DNA from: Ensifer sp. USDA 6670
Lineage (GTDB): Bacteria > Pseudomonadota > Alphaproteobacteria > Rhizobiales > Rhizobiaceae
Length of the DNA: 64,000 bases
Assembly: GCA_000421085.1 (NCBI GenBank)
Contig: ATWE01000001.1
Location: 434,001-498,000, forward strand
Reading direction: 5' to 3'
The position numbers were made by a program, and so were the translations under genes. Within the stretch, counting starts at the first letter, position 1. Every line of letters begins with the position of its first letter. The notes under the pieces are model-generated. The model was given only the letters and a program-made list of their open reading frames with translations, ran no database searches and had not been told where the DNA came from. Positions 32,523 through 41,264 of this stretch are shown piece after piece.

Positions 32523-34586
32523 CTATTTGCGGATGAGGCTGCCGAGTGGTCGCCTGAGCAGGCTTTCGCGAAGCGACCCCTCGCGACGCGGTGCCGGCGT
32601 GCCGAAGCCTGCATCCGATTGGCCGGGCGCCTTGGCGGGTCGGCCCGATATCCTTTCCGCCTCTCCGGACAGGATCTGCTCGCGGATCCGGCTGAAGCGT
32701 TCGATCTCCGGGTTTCCCGGCTCCGACGAGCGGGGAAGCATGTCGGGGCTATAGGGCTCGAATGCGGGGTATCGTCGCGAAACGGAGTCCGCGATCTCGG
32801 TTCCGGTGCCTGTCCCGCTCCAGCTGTCGTCCTCGAGCACCGGCGCCTGCTTCGTCTGTGACGCCAGATAACTCTGTTGGAAGCTCGATATGTCGGGACC
32901 GTTCACGGCACGCATTCGGCTGATGATCGAACGGAGGTCGGCGAGGGGCGGCGCGTCGTCGTCAACCTTGTCGGTGATGCCGTGGGCGCGGGGCAACCGC
33001 GCATCTTCGACGCGGGCAAAGCGCATCCGCATCGGTACTGCGACCGCCTCGCCGAAGGCGATTGCCTCGCCGTTGCCGATCGAGGAAATGAAGCTGGTGG
33101 TGGAGATCGACGAATTGGCGATCGCCGAGCGGATGATTTCCTGGTCGCGATCATTGGCGAGCCGCATGGCGAAGACCGTCGAGCATTGCGACAGGATCGT
33201 CGGATCGAGCTCGCCCGGCCGCTGGGTGATGATGCCGAGCGAGACTCCGTATTTGCGACCTTCCTTGGCGATCCGTGCAATAGCCTGGCGTGTCGGCACA
33301 AAGCCGAGCGACGGATCGGCCGGCACATAGCGGTGCGCCTCTTCGCAAACGACCAGCATATGGATGGCGCCATTGCCCCAGAGGCCTATCTCGAACGCCA
33401 TGCGGCAGAGCACGGAGGCGAGGGAGTTGACGACTTCAGAGGGGATCCCGGCAAGCTCGAAGGTGGCAATCGGCTTGCCGTCGCCCGGAATGCGGAAGAT
33501 CTTTGCAATCGTGTCCTCGATCGTGTCGGTGATCGTGTTCTGCGAGAACATGAAATGGTAGCGCGGATCGTTGACTGCGGAGACGATCCGGACCTTGAGG
33601 GAGCGCAGGTGCGGTTTGTCGTTGCGCCCCTCCAGCCGACCGATGCGCTCATCGATCAGCGCCAGGAGATCGGCAATGCGGTATGGGACCGGGGTATCTG
33701 CGGTGATCGAGCTCTTTTCCGTCTGCCGCCGCATCAGGCCGGATTCGCCGCCCTTGAATGCCTTTTTCGCGTCCGCGATGACGTCCCGCAGGATATCGAG
33801 TTCGTCCGGCACCGGCGGGCGTCCACGAAAGATGACCTCGGCCAACTCCTCGAGCCGGAAGAACCAGAAGGGAAGGTCGAGCGTATCCGTGTCGATGACC
33901 ACCGCCTGGTCCGGAAAGGCGGCGGCGAACTCGTTGTGCGGATCGAGGATCAGAACACGCAGCTTGGGGTCGGCGGCGATCGCCTTGCTCAGGAGCAGTG
34001 TCACGGCGGTCGACTTGCCGACGCCGGTGGTGCCGACGATCGCAAAGTGCTTGGCAAGCATGGAAGGCACATGGATGGTGGCGTCGAGACTTTCGTCCTG
34101 CGTCAGCTTGCCGATGACGCAACTATCCGATTGACCGGAGTCGTAGATGCGGGCGAGATCGCTCACCCTTATGCGGTGGGCAATCGCTCCGAGATAGGGA
34201 TAGCGGCTGATGCCGGCGGAAAACTCTTCCCGCCCATCCGGACCGACATGGACCTCGCCCATCAATTCCACTTCGATGCGGAAGGTATTGTTGACCTCTT
34301 CGCCCCAACCCTCGGAAATGGTCTGCATCGAATAGACGAGGGCGACGACACGGTTGGTGCCGACGGAAATCGAAACCAATTTGCCGACCGACCAGAGCTC
34401 GGTCAGCGAAGTCTCGCCATTTTCGGCGACCGCCGCGATCGTGGCGCGCGAGCCGTTGCAGGCGACGACCCGACCGAGGAATCGATTGCCGGGCTTCAAC
34501 GTATCGCGGCGATCCGTCTCGGCGGCGCGAGGCGCCGATTGATTTCCACTTTCGAGCAACGCAGCACCTCGGGCGAAAAACGCCAA
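32523..34586 (-). CDS. HerA-like ATPase (DUF87/FtsK-HerA superfamily)
   Basis: This protein of about 687 residues has a HAS-barrel-like N-terminus (about 30-160), then Walker A GTTGVGKSTAV near 190-200. Next is the region LRVLILDPHNEFAAAFPD and the Walker B-like MLVVCEEAHRYVP near 395. The Arg-finger-type region GIITQRPGELDPTILSQCSTVFAMRLAN follows. The C-terminal 120 residues are Ser/Pro/Arg-rich and probably disordered. Bacterial HerA-like ATPases are hexameric DNA translocases, often with a NurA nuclease, but no nurA is present. The first codon is TTG at 34586 with a weak site, so the start is uncertain. The gene runs divergently from the ilv leader. Confidence 0.85.
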   Translation of the reverse strand: MAFFARGAALLESGNQSAPRAAETDRRDTLKPGNRFLGRVVACNGSRATIAAVAENGETSLTELWSVGKLVSISVGTNRVVALVYSMQTISEGWGEEVNNTFRIEVELMGEVHVGPDGREEFSAGISRYPYLGAIAHRIRVSDLARIYDSGQSDSCVIGKLTQDESLDATIHVPSMLAKHFAIVGTTGVGKSTAVTLLLSKAIAADPKLRVLILDPHNEFAAAFPDQAVVIDTDTLDLPFWFFRLEELAEVIFRGRPPVPDELDILRDVIADAKKAFKGGESGLMRRQTEKSSITADTPVPYRIADLLALIDERIGRLEGRNDKPHLRSLKVRIVSAVNDPRYHFMFSQNTITDTIEDTIAKIFRIPGDGKPIATFELAGIPSEVVNSLASVLCRMAFEIGLWGNGAIHMLVVCEEAHRYVPADPSLGFVPTRQAIARIAKEGRKYGVSLGIITQRPGELDPTILSQCSTVFAMRLANDRDQEIIRSAIANSSISTTSFISSIGNGEAIAFGEAVAVPMRMRFARVEDARLPRAHGITDKVDDDAPPLADLRSIISRMRAVNGPDISSFQQSYLASQTKQAPVLEDDSWSGTGTGTEIADSVSRRYPAFEPYSPDMLPRSSEPGNPEIERFSRIREQILSGEAERISGRPAKAPGQSDAGFGTPAPRREGSLRESLLRRPLGSLIRK

Positions 34587-34704
34587 TCATCAGCAGGATG
34601 CGCTCCGAAATCCGGCGCCTGTTTCCCTGCTTCGTCCCAGGATAGCGGCTGCGGTTTAATAACTGGTTGCTCACATGCCCTGCGGTCAGGACACGCCAAG
34701 GACG

Positions 34705-34733
34705 TTGACGGATGAGGAATTTCCGTTTAACAA
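34705..34733 (+). promoter_or_regulatory. probable promoter of the ilv operon
   Basis: TTGACG (34705-34710) and TAACAA (34728-34733) have 17 bases between them. The predicted transcript would start about 34740, almost at the ATG of the leader peptide (34742), so the leader may be translated from a leaderless or nearly leaderless message. Confidence 0.5.
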
Positions 34734-34741
34734 ATCGCCCC

Positions 34742-34798
34742 ATGAAAAATTTCGCGGTTATTCTTGTGGTGGGACGGCGCATGGGCAGGGTGGTGTAA
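34742..34798 (+). CDS. ilv operon leader peptide
   Basis: This short frame encodes MKNFAVILVVGRRMGRVV. It contains consecutive Val-Ile-Leu-Val-Val codons and ends with a second Val-Val pair directly before the stop. These are exactly the end-product amino acids of the acetolactate-synthase pathway. It precedes a stem-loop and a terminator and lies about 110 bases before ilvB. The arrangement is that of a classic translation-coupled attenuator: when charged Val/Leu/Ile tRNAs are scarce, the ribosome stalls here and changes the RNA fold. It is too short for standard gene calling. Confidence 0.85.
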   Translation: MKNFAVILVVGRRMGRVV

Positions 34799-34824
34799 CC
34801 ATCCGGCGGTAGCCACCCATGCGC
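34777..34824 (+). promoter_or_regulatory. attenuator stem of the ilv leader
   Basis: GCGCATGGG (34777-34785) and CCCATGCGC (34816-34824) form a perfect 9-bp stem. The left arm covers codons of the leader peptide (Arg-Met-Gly), so a ribosome on the last Val codons would open it. The loop contains the small GGCGGTAGCC hairpin. Confidence 0.7.
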
Positions 34825-34830
34825 TGAACG

Positions 34831-34854
34831 AGGCTCCTGACGGGGCCTTTTTTT
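34831..34854 (+). terminator. intrinsic terminator/attenuator before ilvB
   Basis: AGGCTCC-tgac-GGGGCCT followed by a run of seven T is a rho-independent terminator that ends about 55 bases before the ilvB start. With the leader peptide it forms the regulatory switch. Confidence 0.85.
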
Positions 34855-34909
34855 ATGCCTTCAAACACGTTATTCACCCCAAACCTGAACGAGGGACGGA
34901 AGCAGGCCA

Positions 34910-36688
34910 ATGAGCGGAACTGAGAACCAGATGACGGGCGCGGAGATCGTTCTCCAGGCTTTGAAAGACAATGGCGTCGAACACATCTTCGGCTATCCCG
35001 GCGGTGCCGTGCTCCCGATCTACGACGAGATTTTCCAGCAGGAGGATATCCAGCACATCCTCGTCCGCCACGAGCAGGGCGCCGGCCACATGGCCGAAGG
35101 ATATGCCCGCTCCACCGGCAAGGTCGGCGTCATGCTGGTGACTTCAGGCCCGGGAGCGACCAATGCGGTTACGCCGCTGCAGGACGCGCTGATGGACTCG
35201 ATCCCGCTCGTCTGCATCTCGGGCCAGGTACCGACGTCGCTGATCGGCTCGGACGCCTTCCAGGAATGCGACACGATCGGCATCACGCGGCCCTGCACCA
35301 AGCACAACTGGCTGGTCAGGGACGTCAACGAGCTCGCCCGCGTAATCCACGAGGCTTTCCGCGTCGCTCAGTCGGGCCGCCCGGGTCCGGTCGTCGTCGA
35401 CATTCCGAAGGACGTCCAATTCGCAACCGGTACCTATACGCCTCCCTCGGCCGTTCCGACGCAGAAGAGCTACCAGCCGAAGACCCAAGGTGACCTGAAG
35501 AAGATCGAGGAGGCGGTCGCGCTCATGAAAACGGCGCGCCAGCCGGTCATCTATTCGGGCGGCGGCGTCATCAATTCCGGGCCGCAGGCCGCACATTTCC
35601 TGCGCGAACTGGTAGAACTTACCGACTTCCCGATCACCTCGACGCTGATGGGCTTGGGCGCCTATCCTGCCTCCGGCAAGAACTGGCTCGGCATGCTCGG
35701 CATGCACGGGACCTACGAAGCCAACCTGGCGATGCATGATTGCGACGTCATGATCTGCATCGGGGCGCGCTTCGACGACCGGATCACGGGCCGGCTCAAT
35801 GCCTTCTCGCCCAACTCGAAGAAGATTCATATCGATATCGACCCATCCTCGATCAACAAGAACGTCCGCGTCGACGTTCCGATCATCGGCGACGTTGCCG
35901 CTGTTCTCGAGGATATGGTTCGTCTGTGGCGTGCTGCTGCAAAGACGGTCGACCAGACGCGGCTTGGCGACTGGTGGAAGGCGATCTCCAGGTGGCGGGC
36001 GCGCAATTCGCTGGCCTATACGCCGAGCGCCGACGTGATCATGCCGCAATATGCGATCCAGCGGCTCTACGAGCTCACCAAGGACCGCGACACCTACATC
36101 ACCACCGAAGTCGGCCAGCATCAGATGTGGGCCGCGCAGTTCTTCGGCTTTGAAGAGCCGAACCGCTGGATGACCTCGGGCGGCCTCGGCACCATGGGCT
36201 ACGGATTCCCGGCCGCGGTCGGCGTCCAGGTTGCGCATCCGGAGAGCCTCGTCATCGACATCGCCGGCGACGCCTCGATCCAGATGTGCATCCAGGAAAT
36301 GTCGTGTGCGGTTCAGTACGGCCTGCCGGTCAAGATCTTCATCCTGAACAACCAATATATGGGCATGGTCCGGCAGTGGCAGCAGCTGCTGCACGGCAAC
36401 CGCCTGTCGCATTCCTACACCGAGGCGATGCCCGACTTCGTCAAGCTCGCCGAGGCCTATGGCGGCGTCGGCATCCGTTGCGAAAAGCCGGGAGAGCTCG
36501 ACGATGCGATCCGGCAGATGATCGACACTCCGGCTCCGGTCATCTTCGACTGCCGTGTCGCCAATCTCGCCAACTGCTTCCCGATGATCCCTTCGGGCAA
36601 GGCGCATAACGAAATGCTGCTCCCCGACGAAGCGACGGACGAGGCGGTCGCCAATGCCATCGATGCCAAGGGCCGCCAGCTCGTTTGA
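34910..36688 (+). CDS. ilvB: acetolactate synthase large subunit
   Basis: This 592-residue ThDP enzyme makes acetolactate or acetohydroxybutyrate, the first common step to valine, leucine and isoleucine. The N-terminal YPGGAVLPIYDEIF contains the region with the catalytic Glu, with the later RHEQGAGHMAEGYAR. The ThDP-magnesium motif is GDASIQMCIQEMSCAVQYGLPVKIFILNN, and the FAD-linked middle domain carries GARFDDRITGRL. ATG at 34910 follows GGAAGCAGG. It is followed 22 bases on by its regulatory subunit gene. Expression is probably governed by the leader/attenuator upstream. The gene is often called ilvI in rhizobia. Confidence 0.97.
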   Translation: MSGTENQMTGAEIVLQALKDNGVEHIFGYPGGAVLPIYDEIFQQEDIQHILVRHEQGAGHMAEGYARSTGKVGVMLVTSGPGATNAVTPLQDALMDSIPLVCISGQVPTSLIGSDAFQECDTIGITRPCTKHNWLVRDVNELARVIHEAFRVAQSGRPGPVVVDIPKDVQFATGTYTPPSAVPTQKSYQPKTQGDLKKIEEAVALMKTARQPVIYSGGGVINSGPQAAHFLRELVELTDFPITSTLMGLGAYPASGKNWLGMLGMHGTYEANLAMHDCDVMICIGARFDDRITGRLNAFSPNSKKIHIDIDPSSINKNVRVDVPIIGDVAAVLEDMVRLWRAAAKTVDQTRLGDWWKAISRWRARNSLAYTPSADVIMPQYAIQRLYELTKDRDTYITTEVGQHQMWAAQFFGFEEPNRWMTSGGLGTMGYGFPAAVGVQVAHPESLVIDIAGDASIQMCIQEMSCAVQYGLPVKIFILNNQYMGMVRQWQQLLHGNRLSHSYTEAMPDFVKLAEAYGGVGIRCEKPGELDDAIRQMIDTPAPVIFDCRVANLANCFPMIPSGKAHNEMLLPDEATDEAVANAIDAKGRQLV

Positions 36689-36710
36689 GGACAAGGGTAG
36701 GAACAGGAAA

Positions 36711-37283
36711 ATGAACGCACATCTTCAGCCGACGGGCTCCGCCTACTTCATCGCCAAGGAAACGGAGCTTGCGGAAACCCACACGCTTTCCGTTCTGGTC
36801 GACAACGAGCCGGGCGTGCTCGCCCGCGTCATCGGCCTTTTCTCCGGCCGCGGTTACAATATCGAGAGCCTGACGGTCTCCGAGACGGAGCATGAGGCGC
36901 ATCTCTCGCGCATCACCATCGTGACCCGTGGCACGCCGCACGTGCTCGAGCAGATCAAGAACCAGCTTGAACGCCTGGTGCCGGTGCATCGGGTCGTTGA
37001 TCTCACAGTGCGCGCCGCCGGTCTAGGCCATGAGCGGCCGATCGAGCGTGAACTGGCGCTCGTCAAGGTCCACGGCTCGGGCGAACATCGGGTAGAGGCG
37101 CTCAGACTCGCCGATGCCTTCCGCGCCTCGGTCATCGACGCCAACATCGATCACTTCGTCTTCGAGATCACCGGCAAGCCTTCCAAGATCGAGCAGTTCA
37201 TCGCCATCATGAAGCCGCTCGGGCTGATCGAAGTCTGCCGCACCGGCATCGCCGCGATGAACCGCGGGCCCCAGGGGATGTAA
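36711..37283 (+). CDS. ilvH: acetolactate synthase small (regulatory) subunit
   Basis: This 190-residue protein has an N-terminal ACT domain (HTLSVLVDNEPGVLARVIGLFSGRGYNIESLTVSETEHEAHLSRITIV) that binds valine for feedback inhibition. The C-terminal domain is IERELALVKVHGSGEHRVEALRLADAFRASVIDANIDHFVFEITGKPSKIEQFIAIM. It pairs with the preceding large subunit. ATG at 36711 follows AACAGGAAA. A palindromic repeat just downstream (from 37311) probably ends the operon. Confidence 0.97.
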   Translation: MNAHLQPTGSAYFIAKETELAETHTLSVLVDNEPGVLARVIGLFSGRGYNIESLTVSETEHEAHLSRITIVTRGTPHVLEQIKNQLERLVPVHRVVDLTVRAAGLGHERPIERELALVKVHGSGEHRVEALRLADAFRASVIDANIDHFVFEITGKPSKIEQFIAIMKPLGLIEVCRTGIAAMNRGPQGM

Positions 37284-37310
37284 AGAAGCGAGGAGGATTC
37301 GGCCTGATTG

Positions 37311-37456
37311 CCCCTCACCCTAACCCTCTCCCCGCAGGCGGGGAGAGGGGACGTGCCTCGCGTGTGCGTCCGGGCAACGTTTCAGTAGGGTCAGGCGGTG
37401 CCGCTTGTCCCTTCGCCCCGCTTGCGGGGAGAATGCGCCGGCAGGCGGATGAGGGG
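37311..37456. repeat. palindromic repeat element after ilvH
   Basis: CCCCTCACCCTAACCCTCTCCCCGC-aggc-GGGGAGAGGGG forms a strong hairpin near the left end. A second hairpin, CCCCGC-tt-GCGGGG, lies at 37426-37439, and GATGAGGGG closes the element at 37448-37456, inverse to its left end. It is a relative of the repeats at 5498 and 18631. It ends just before the stop codon of the convergent aldo-keto reductase gene and probably ends both transcripts. Confidence 0.75.
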
Positions 37457-37471
37457 CGACCGGGGCGCTCA

Positions 37472-38627
<1,156 letters not shown>

Positions 38628-38837
38628 GTGGCTTCTGGAACGGTAAAGTGGTTCAACAGCACCAAGGGCTTCGGTTTCATCCAGCCAGATGACGGCGCCG
38701 CTGACGTGTTCGTCCATATTTCGGCGGTTGAACGCGCCGGCCTGTCCACGCTGAAAGACGGGCAGAAGGTAAGCTTCGAGCTGACGCAGGATCGGCGCTC
38801 GGGCAAGACCTCGGCGGACAACCTTCGCGCTCTCTGA
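38628..38837 (+). CDS. cold-shock protein, CspA family
   Basis: This 69-residue single-stranded-nucleic-acid-binding protein has RNP1 KGFGFIQP and RNP2 VFVHISAV in the standard positions ([39 protein letters not shown]). GTG at 38628 is the start, with GAAAGGA 8-9 bases upstream. The long structured leader fits cold-inducible control. A strong terminator follows at 38938. Confidence 0.95.
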   Translation: MASGTVKWFNSTKGFGFIQPDDGAADVFVHISAVERAGLSTLKDGQKVSFELTQDRRSGKTSADNLRAL

Positions 38838-38887
38838 ACGGATCGCGCGTTTGTGCCCTAACACGGCACTTCATGACATTATTGTCT

Positions 38888-38964
38888 CCCCGCCCGTGAC
38901 CACGGATGTACTGGCGCGGCGGGTTGAGATGATGAGGAAGGTCGGGCCTGTCCCGGCCTTTTTT
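38888..38964 (+). terminator. paired hairpins ending in an intrinsic terminator
   Basis: AAGGTCGGG-cctgt-CCCGGCCTT with a T-run (38938-38964) is a strong terminator. About 45 bases before it, CCCGCC/GGCGGG forms another hairpin (38888-38924). The pair lies 50-127 bases after the csp stop and only 29 bases before the next start codon. It could end the csp message, be an independent small RNA, or act as a leader/attenuator for the next gene. Confidence 0.75.
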
Positions 38965-38992
38965 GTGGCTGAAATTTGATGGAGGATCTCGC

Positions 38993-39217
38993 ATGAAGGA
39001 CGTCGGCAACCGAATTTTCAAGGCCGAGAAGAAGAACCCTGCGGATCGCGCGGATCAGGCCACACTTGCGTCACGCGCCATTATCGAGCAGGAGGCTGCT
39101 GCGCGTGTGAAGAAGACGGCGCGCCTCAAACAGATGCGGCTGGAGAAAGAGGCCGAGGAGGCGGCAAATCCAGTTGCCGCTCCCGCCAAGAAGGGCAAGG
39201 CGCAGAAGCGAAAGTAG
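38993..39217 (+). CDS. small charged hypothetical protein
   Basis: This 74-residue protein begins MKDVGNRIFKAEKKNPADRA and continues with a long Ala/Glu/Lys/Arg-rich helix and a Lys-rich tail (KKGKAQKRK). ATG at 38993 follows GGAGGA. It is likely to be helical or disordered and may bind nucleic acid. I do not recognise a family. It starts immediately after a strong terminator hairpin, so transcription into it may depend on read-through or on a promoter overlapping the hairpin. Confidence 0.7.
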   Translation: MKDVGNRIFKAEKKNPADRADQATLASRAIIEQEAAARVKKTARLKQMRLEKEAEEAANPVAAPAKKGKAQKRK

Positions 39218-39320
39218 CCGGACCTTACGGCATGTTTCTTGAAATTGGGCGCCTGCCCTACCCGATAGGGCGGCGCGAAGGGATGGCAAACACTATTCGC
39301 ACATCCCGCGCAGCCGACGC

Positions 39321-40049
39321 CTACCTTTGTGCGGCAACGAGCAGCATCATCGGCCGGTCGACCTCTTCCGCGAGGTCCGGATTGCGGGCGATCTCATCGG
39401 CGGTCGGGCTCCACTCCTGAACGCGGCGGATCGCGAAACCGGCTGCAATCAGGGTGTTCAATGTCGTGCCGAGCGTACGGTGATACTTGACGACGCCCTT
39501 GGCGAGCCAGTCGGTGACACGTTTTCCTTCGACCGAGTAGCGATCGAGCGGCCAGATGCGGCGGCCCTCGGCGTCCGTGGACCAGCCAGCGTTTGTCGGA
39601 GCCATGTAGACCGGATGTTCGATGGTGAAGACGAAATGCGATCCGGGCAGGAGACTTCCATGGATCGTTCGCACCAGCCGGTCGAAGTCTTCGATGTAAT
39701 GGAAGGCGAGCGAGCTATAGGCTAAGTCGAAACTCGCTTCGGGCAAAACCAAGTGATCGAGATCGGCGATTCGATACTCGACCGAAGGATCCTCCGTCTC
39801 TTGCCGCGCGCGTGCGATCATTTTCTCGGAGAGGTCGAGGCCAAGGACATGAGCCGCGCCGTTCTCCCGCGCCCAGCGGGCGAACCAGCCGAAGCCGCAG
39901 CCGAGATCCAGGACGCGCAAGTCCCTGAGATCGGGCAGCATTTCGCGGATTGCCGGCCATTCGGCAGCGCCGGCGAGTCCATGCAGGGAACGCCCGAGTT
40001 GACTGTAGCCGGTGAAGAATTCGGGTTTGTCGTAAACGTTCTGTGCCAT
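39321..40049 (-). CDS. class I SAM-dependent methyltransferase
   Basis: This 242-residue protein has motif I VLDLGCGFGWFARWA near 45-60, the acidic end of strand 2 in VLGLDLSEKM, and motif post-II DLAYSSLAFHYIEDFDRLVRTIHGSLLPGSHFVFTIEHP. It belongs to the methyltransferase_11/UbiE-like group of small-molecule methyltransferases. Substrate unknown. The gene is monocistronic on the minus strand; its upstream side carries a cluster of RIME-like elements. Confidence 0.9.
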   Translation of the reverse strand: MAQNVYDKPEFFTGYSQLGRSLHGLAGAAEWPAIREMLPDLRDLRVLDLGCGFGWFARWARENGAAHVLGLDLSEKMIARARQETEDPSVEYRIADLDHLVLPEASFDLAYSSLAFHYIEDFDRLVRTIHGSLLPGSHFVFTIEHPVYMAPTNAGWSTDAEGRRIWPLDRYSVEGKRVTDWLAKGVVKYHRTLGTTLNTLIAAGFAIRRVQEWSPTADEIARNPDLAEEVDRPMMLLVAAQR

Positions 40050-40090
40050 TTTCCATCATCCATGATGCCGATGGGACGGGCGCCTCAACT

Positions 40091-40194
40091 TCAGCGCCGC
40101 GCGTCTTATCAGACGCGCAAAGGTCGCTGTAGCACTTTGATCTGCTGCATGTTTTTGTCCTTTAATCGAATACGATCAAAGGAAACATGCAGTA
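40091..40194 (+). repeat. RIME-like rhizobial mosaic element, copy 1
   Basis: Two palindromes make up the element: GCGCGTCT-tatc-AGACGCGC (40099-40118) and CTGCATGTTT...AAACATGCAG (40143-40192) with an inner CCTTT/AAAGG stem. They are joined by GCAAAGGTCGCTGTAGCACTTTGAT. This layout matches the Rhizobium-specific intergenic mosaic element type. Confidence 0.75.
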
Positions 40195-40242
40195 GAAGAA
40201 AGCCCCGTCCGCTTGGGCGAGGCTGCGGGGTTACGCGTGCTT

Positions 40243-40270
40243 GCGCGTGCAATAGACGCGCGGCGCTGTT
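40243..40270. repeat. degenerate RIME-like fragment, copy 2
   Basis: GCGCGTGCAATAGACGCGCGGCGCTGTT resembles the first palindrome of the neighbouring copies (GCGCGTCTGATAGGACGCGCGGCGCTGT at 40490-40517). Confidence 0.45.
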
Positions 40271-40415
40271 GTCAGCGTGTGTGAAGCCCCTGCATCCCGC
40301 CTGTTGGGATGCCGGCGAAGCGGGCGACAATGTGGGTGTCATGTTCACGCATGAGCGTGGCTATCCCATGGAAGAGGTCAGGGGTCAAGCCGGCGCAGCA
40401 GCCCCGGCTTTCGGT

Positions 40416-40430
40416 TTGTCACCGTGACAA
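40416..40430. promoter_or_regulatory. perfect palindrome TTGTCACCGTGACAA
   Basis: Seven-base arms around one central base make a compact operator-like palindrome about 170 bases before the LysE gene. The binding protein, if any, is unknown. Confidence 0.35.
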
Positions 40431-40472
40431 GATTTGGGTGGCGGTTGCATTTGGGTCAGTTAGCTTGACCCA

Positions 40473-40520
40473 CTGCTACAGCGACCTTTGCGCGTCTGAT
40501 AGGACGCGCGGCGCTGTAGG
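40473..40520 (-). repeat. RIME-like element, copy 3 (inverted, partial)
   Basis: TGCTACAGCGACCTTTGCGCGTCTGATAGGACGCGCGGCGCTGTAGG carries the same palindrome and the reverse complement of the GGTCGCTGTAGCA junction of copy 1. So copies 1 and 3 face each other around about 280 bases without a gene. Confidence 0.65.
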
Positions 40521-40602
40521 ACCGCCGCCCGGGAGGATTACTCGACGCGAATCCGAGGTTTGGGCGGCGCCCTCGGTAGACCCGCGACTTTCGGAGGAAC
40601 TC

Positions 40603-41196
40603 ATGCAACTGGATACGCTTCTGGCGCTGTTCCTGTTTGCCTTCACGACATCGATCACGCCCGGACCGAACAACATGATGCTGTTCGCCTCGGGCGTGAA
40701 CTTCGGTTTCGTGCGCACGATTCCGCATATGCTGGGGATCGGTATCGGCTTTTTCGTTCTTCTCATTGCCGTGGGGCTCGGTCTCGGCGCGCTGCTTCAT
40801 TCCGTGCCGCTCCTCTATACGGCCCTGAAGTTTGCCGGAGGCGCCTATCTCGTGTGGATCGCCTGGAAGATCGGCACGTCTCGCTCGCTCGGCGAAGGAA
40901 AGGCGAATGCGGTGCCGATGACCTTCCTGCAGGCGGCTGCTTTCCAATGGGTCAATCCGAAGGCCTGGGTAATGGCGGTTTCGGCCATGGCCACCTATAC
41001 GAGCAGCGACAGCTATCTCATGAGCGTGCTCGTCGTCGGCCTCGTCTTCGCGCTGGTCAATGTGCCGAGCGTCTCGACCTGGGCGGGTTTCGGCTCGGCC
41101 CTCAGGCAATGGCTCTTGGAACCGGCGCGGCTCAAATGGTTCAACATCACCATGGCCGTCTTGCTCGTCGTCAGCCTTTGGCCGATGCTCAGGTAG
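40603..41196 (+). CDS. LysE family exporter
   Basis: This 197-residue integral membrane protein has six hydrophobic segments and the family N-terminus LLALFLFAFTTSITPGPNNMMLFASGVNFGF, where the conserved TPGPN loop is visible. ATG at 40603 follows CGGAGGAAC. Members export amino acids or related amines. It is followed 68 bases on by the nitrile hydratase operon, whose reaction yields amides, so export of a related amino compound is a possible link but is not demonstrated. Confidence 0.92.
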   Translation: MQLDTLLALFLFAFTTSITPGPNNMMLFASGVNFGFVRTIPHMLGIGIGFFVLLIAVGLGLGALLHSVPLLYTALKFAGGAYLVWIAWKIGTSRSLGEGKANAVPMTFLQAAAFQWVNPKAWVMAVSAMATYTSSDSYLMSVLVVGLVFALVNVPSVSTWAGFGSALRQWLLEPARLKWFNITMAVLLVVSLWPMLR

Positions 41197-41264
41197 TCGG
41201 CCGATACGCGACGTTTGAGGGTTAATGCATTAAGATCAGCATCCTTTCGGTTTAGGAGCCAGGA

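Larger units (their letters stand above)
40195..40472. other. non-coding segment between inverted RIME-like copies
   Basis: No gene is visible. The segment holds several hairpins: CCCCGTCCGC...CGGGG near 40203-40230, GGGATGC/GCATCCC near 40291-40312, GGGTCA/TGACCC at 40454-40471. On the minus strand the first ends in CTTTCTT and could be a weak terminator. A small RNA is possible, but I could not match it to a known class. Confidence 0.35.

Noticed and set aside
40195-40472. Possible riboswitch before the LysE exporter
   Set aside because: Hairpins are present, but I could not fit the sequence to TPP, cobalamin, SAM, glycine or lysine riboswitch cores. It stays listed only as structured non-coding DNA.
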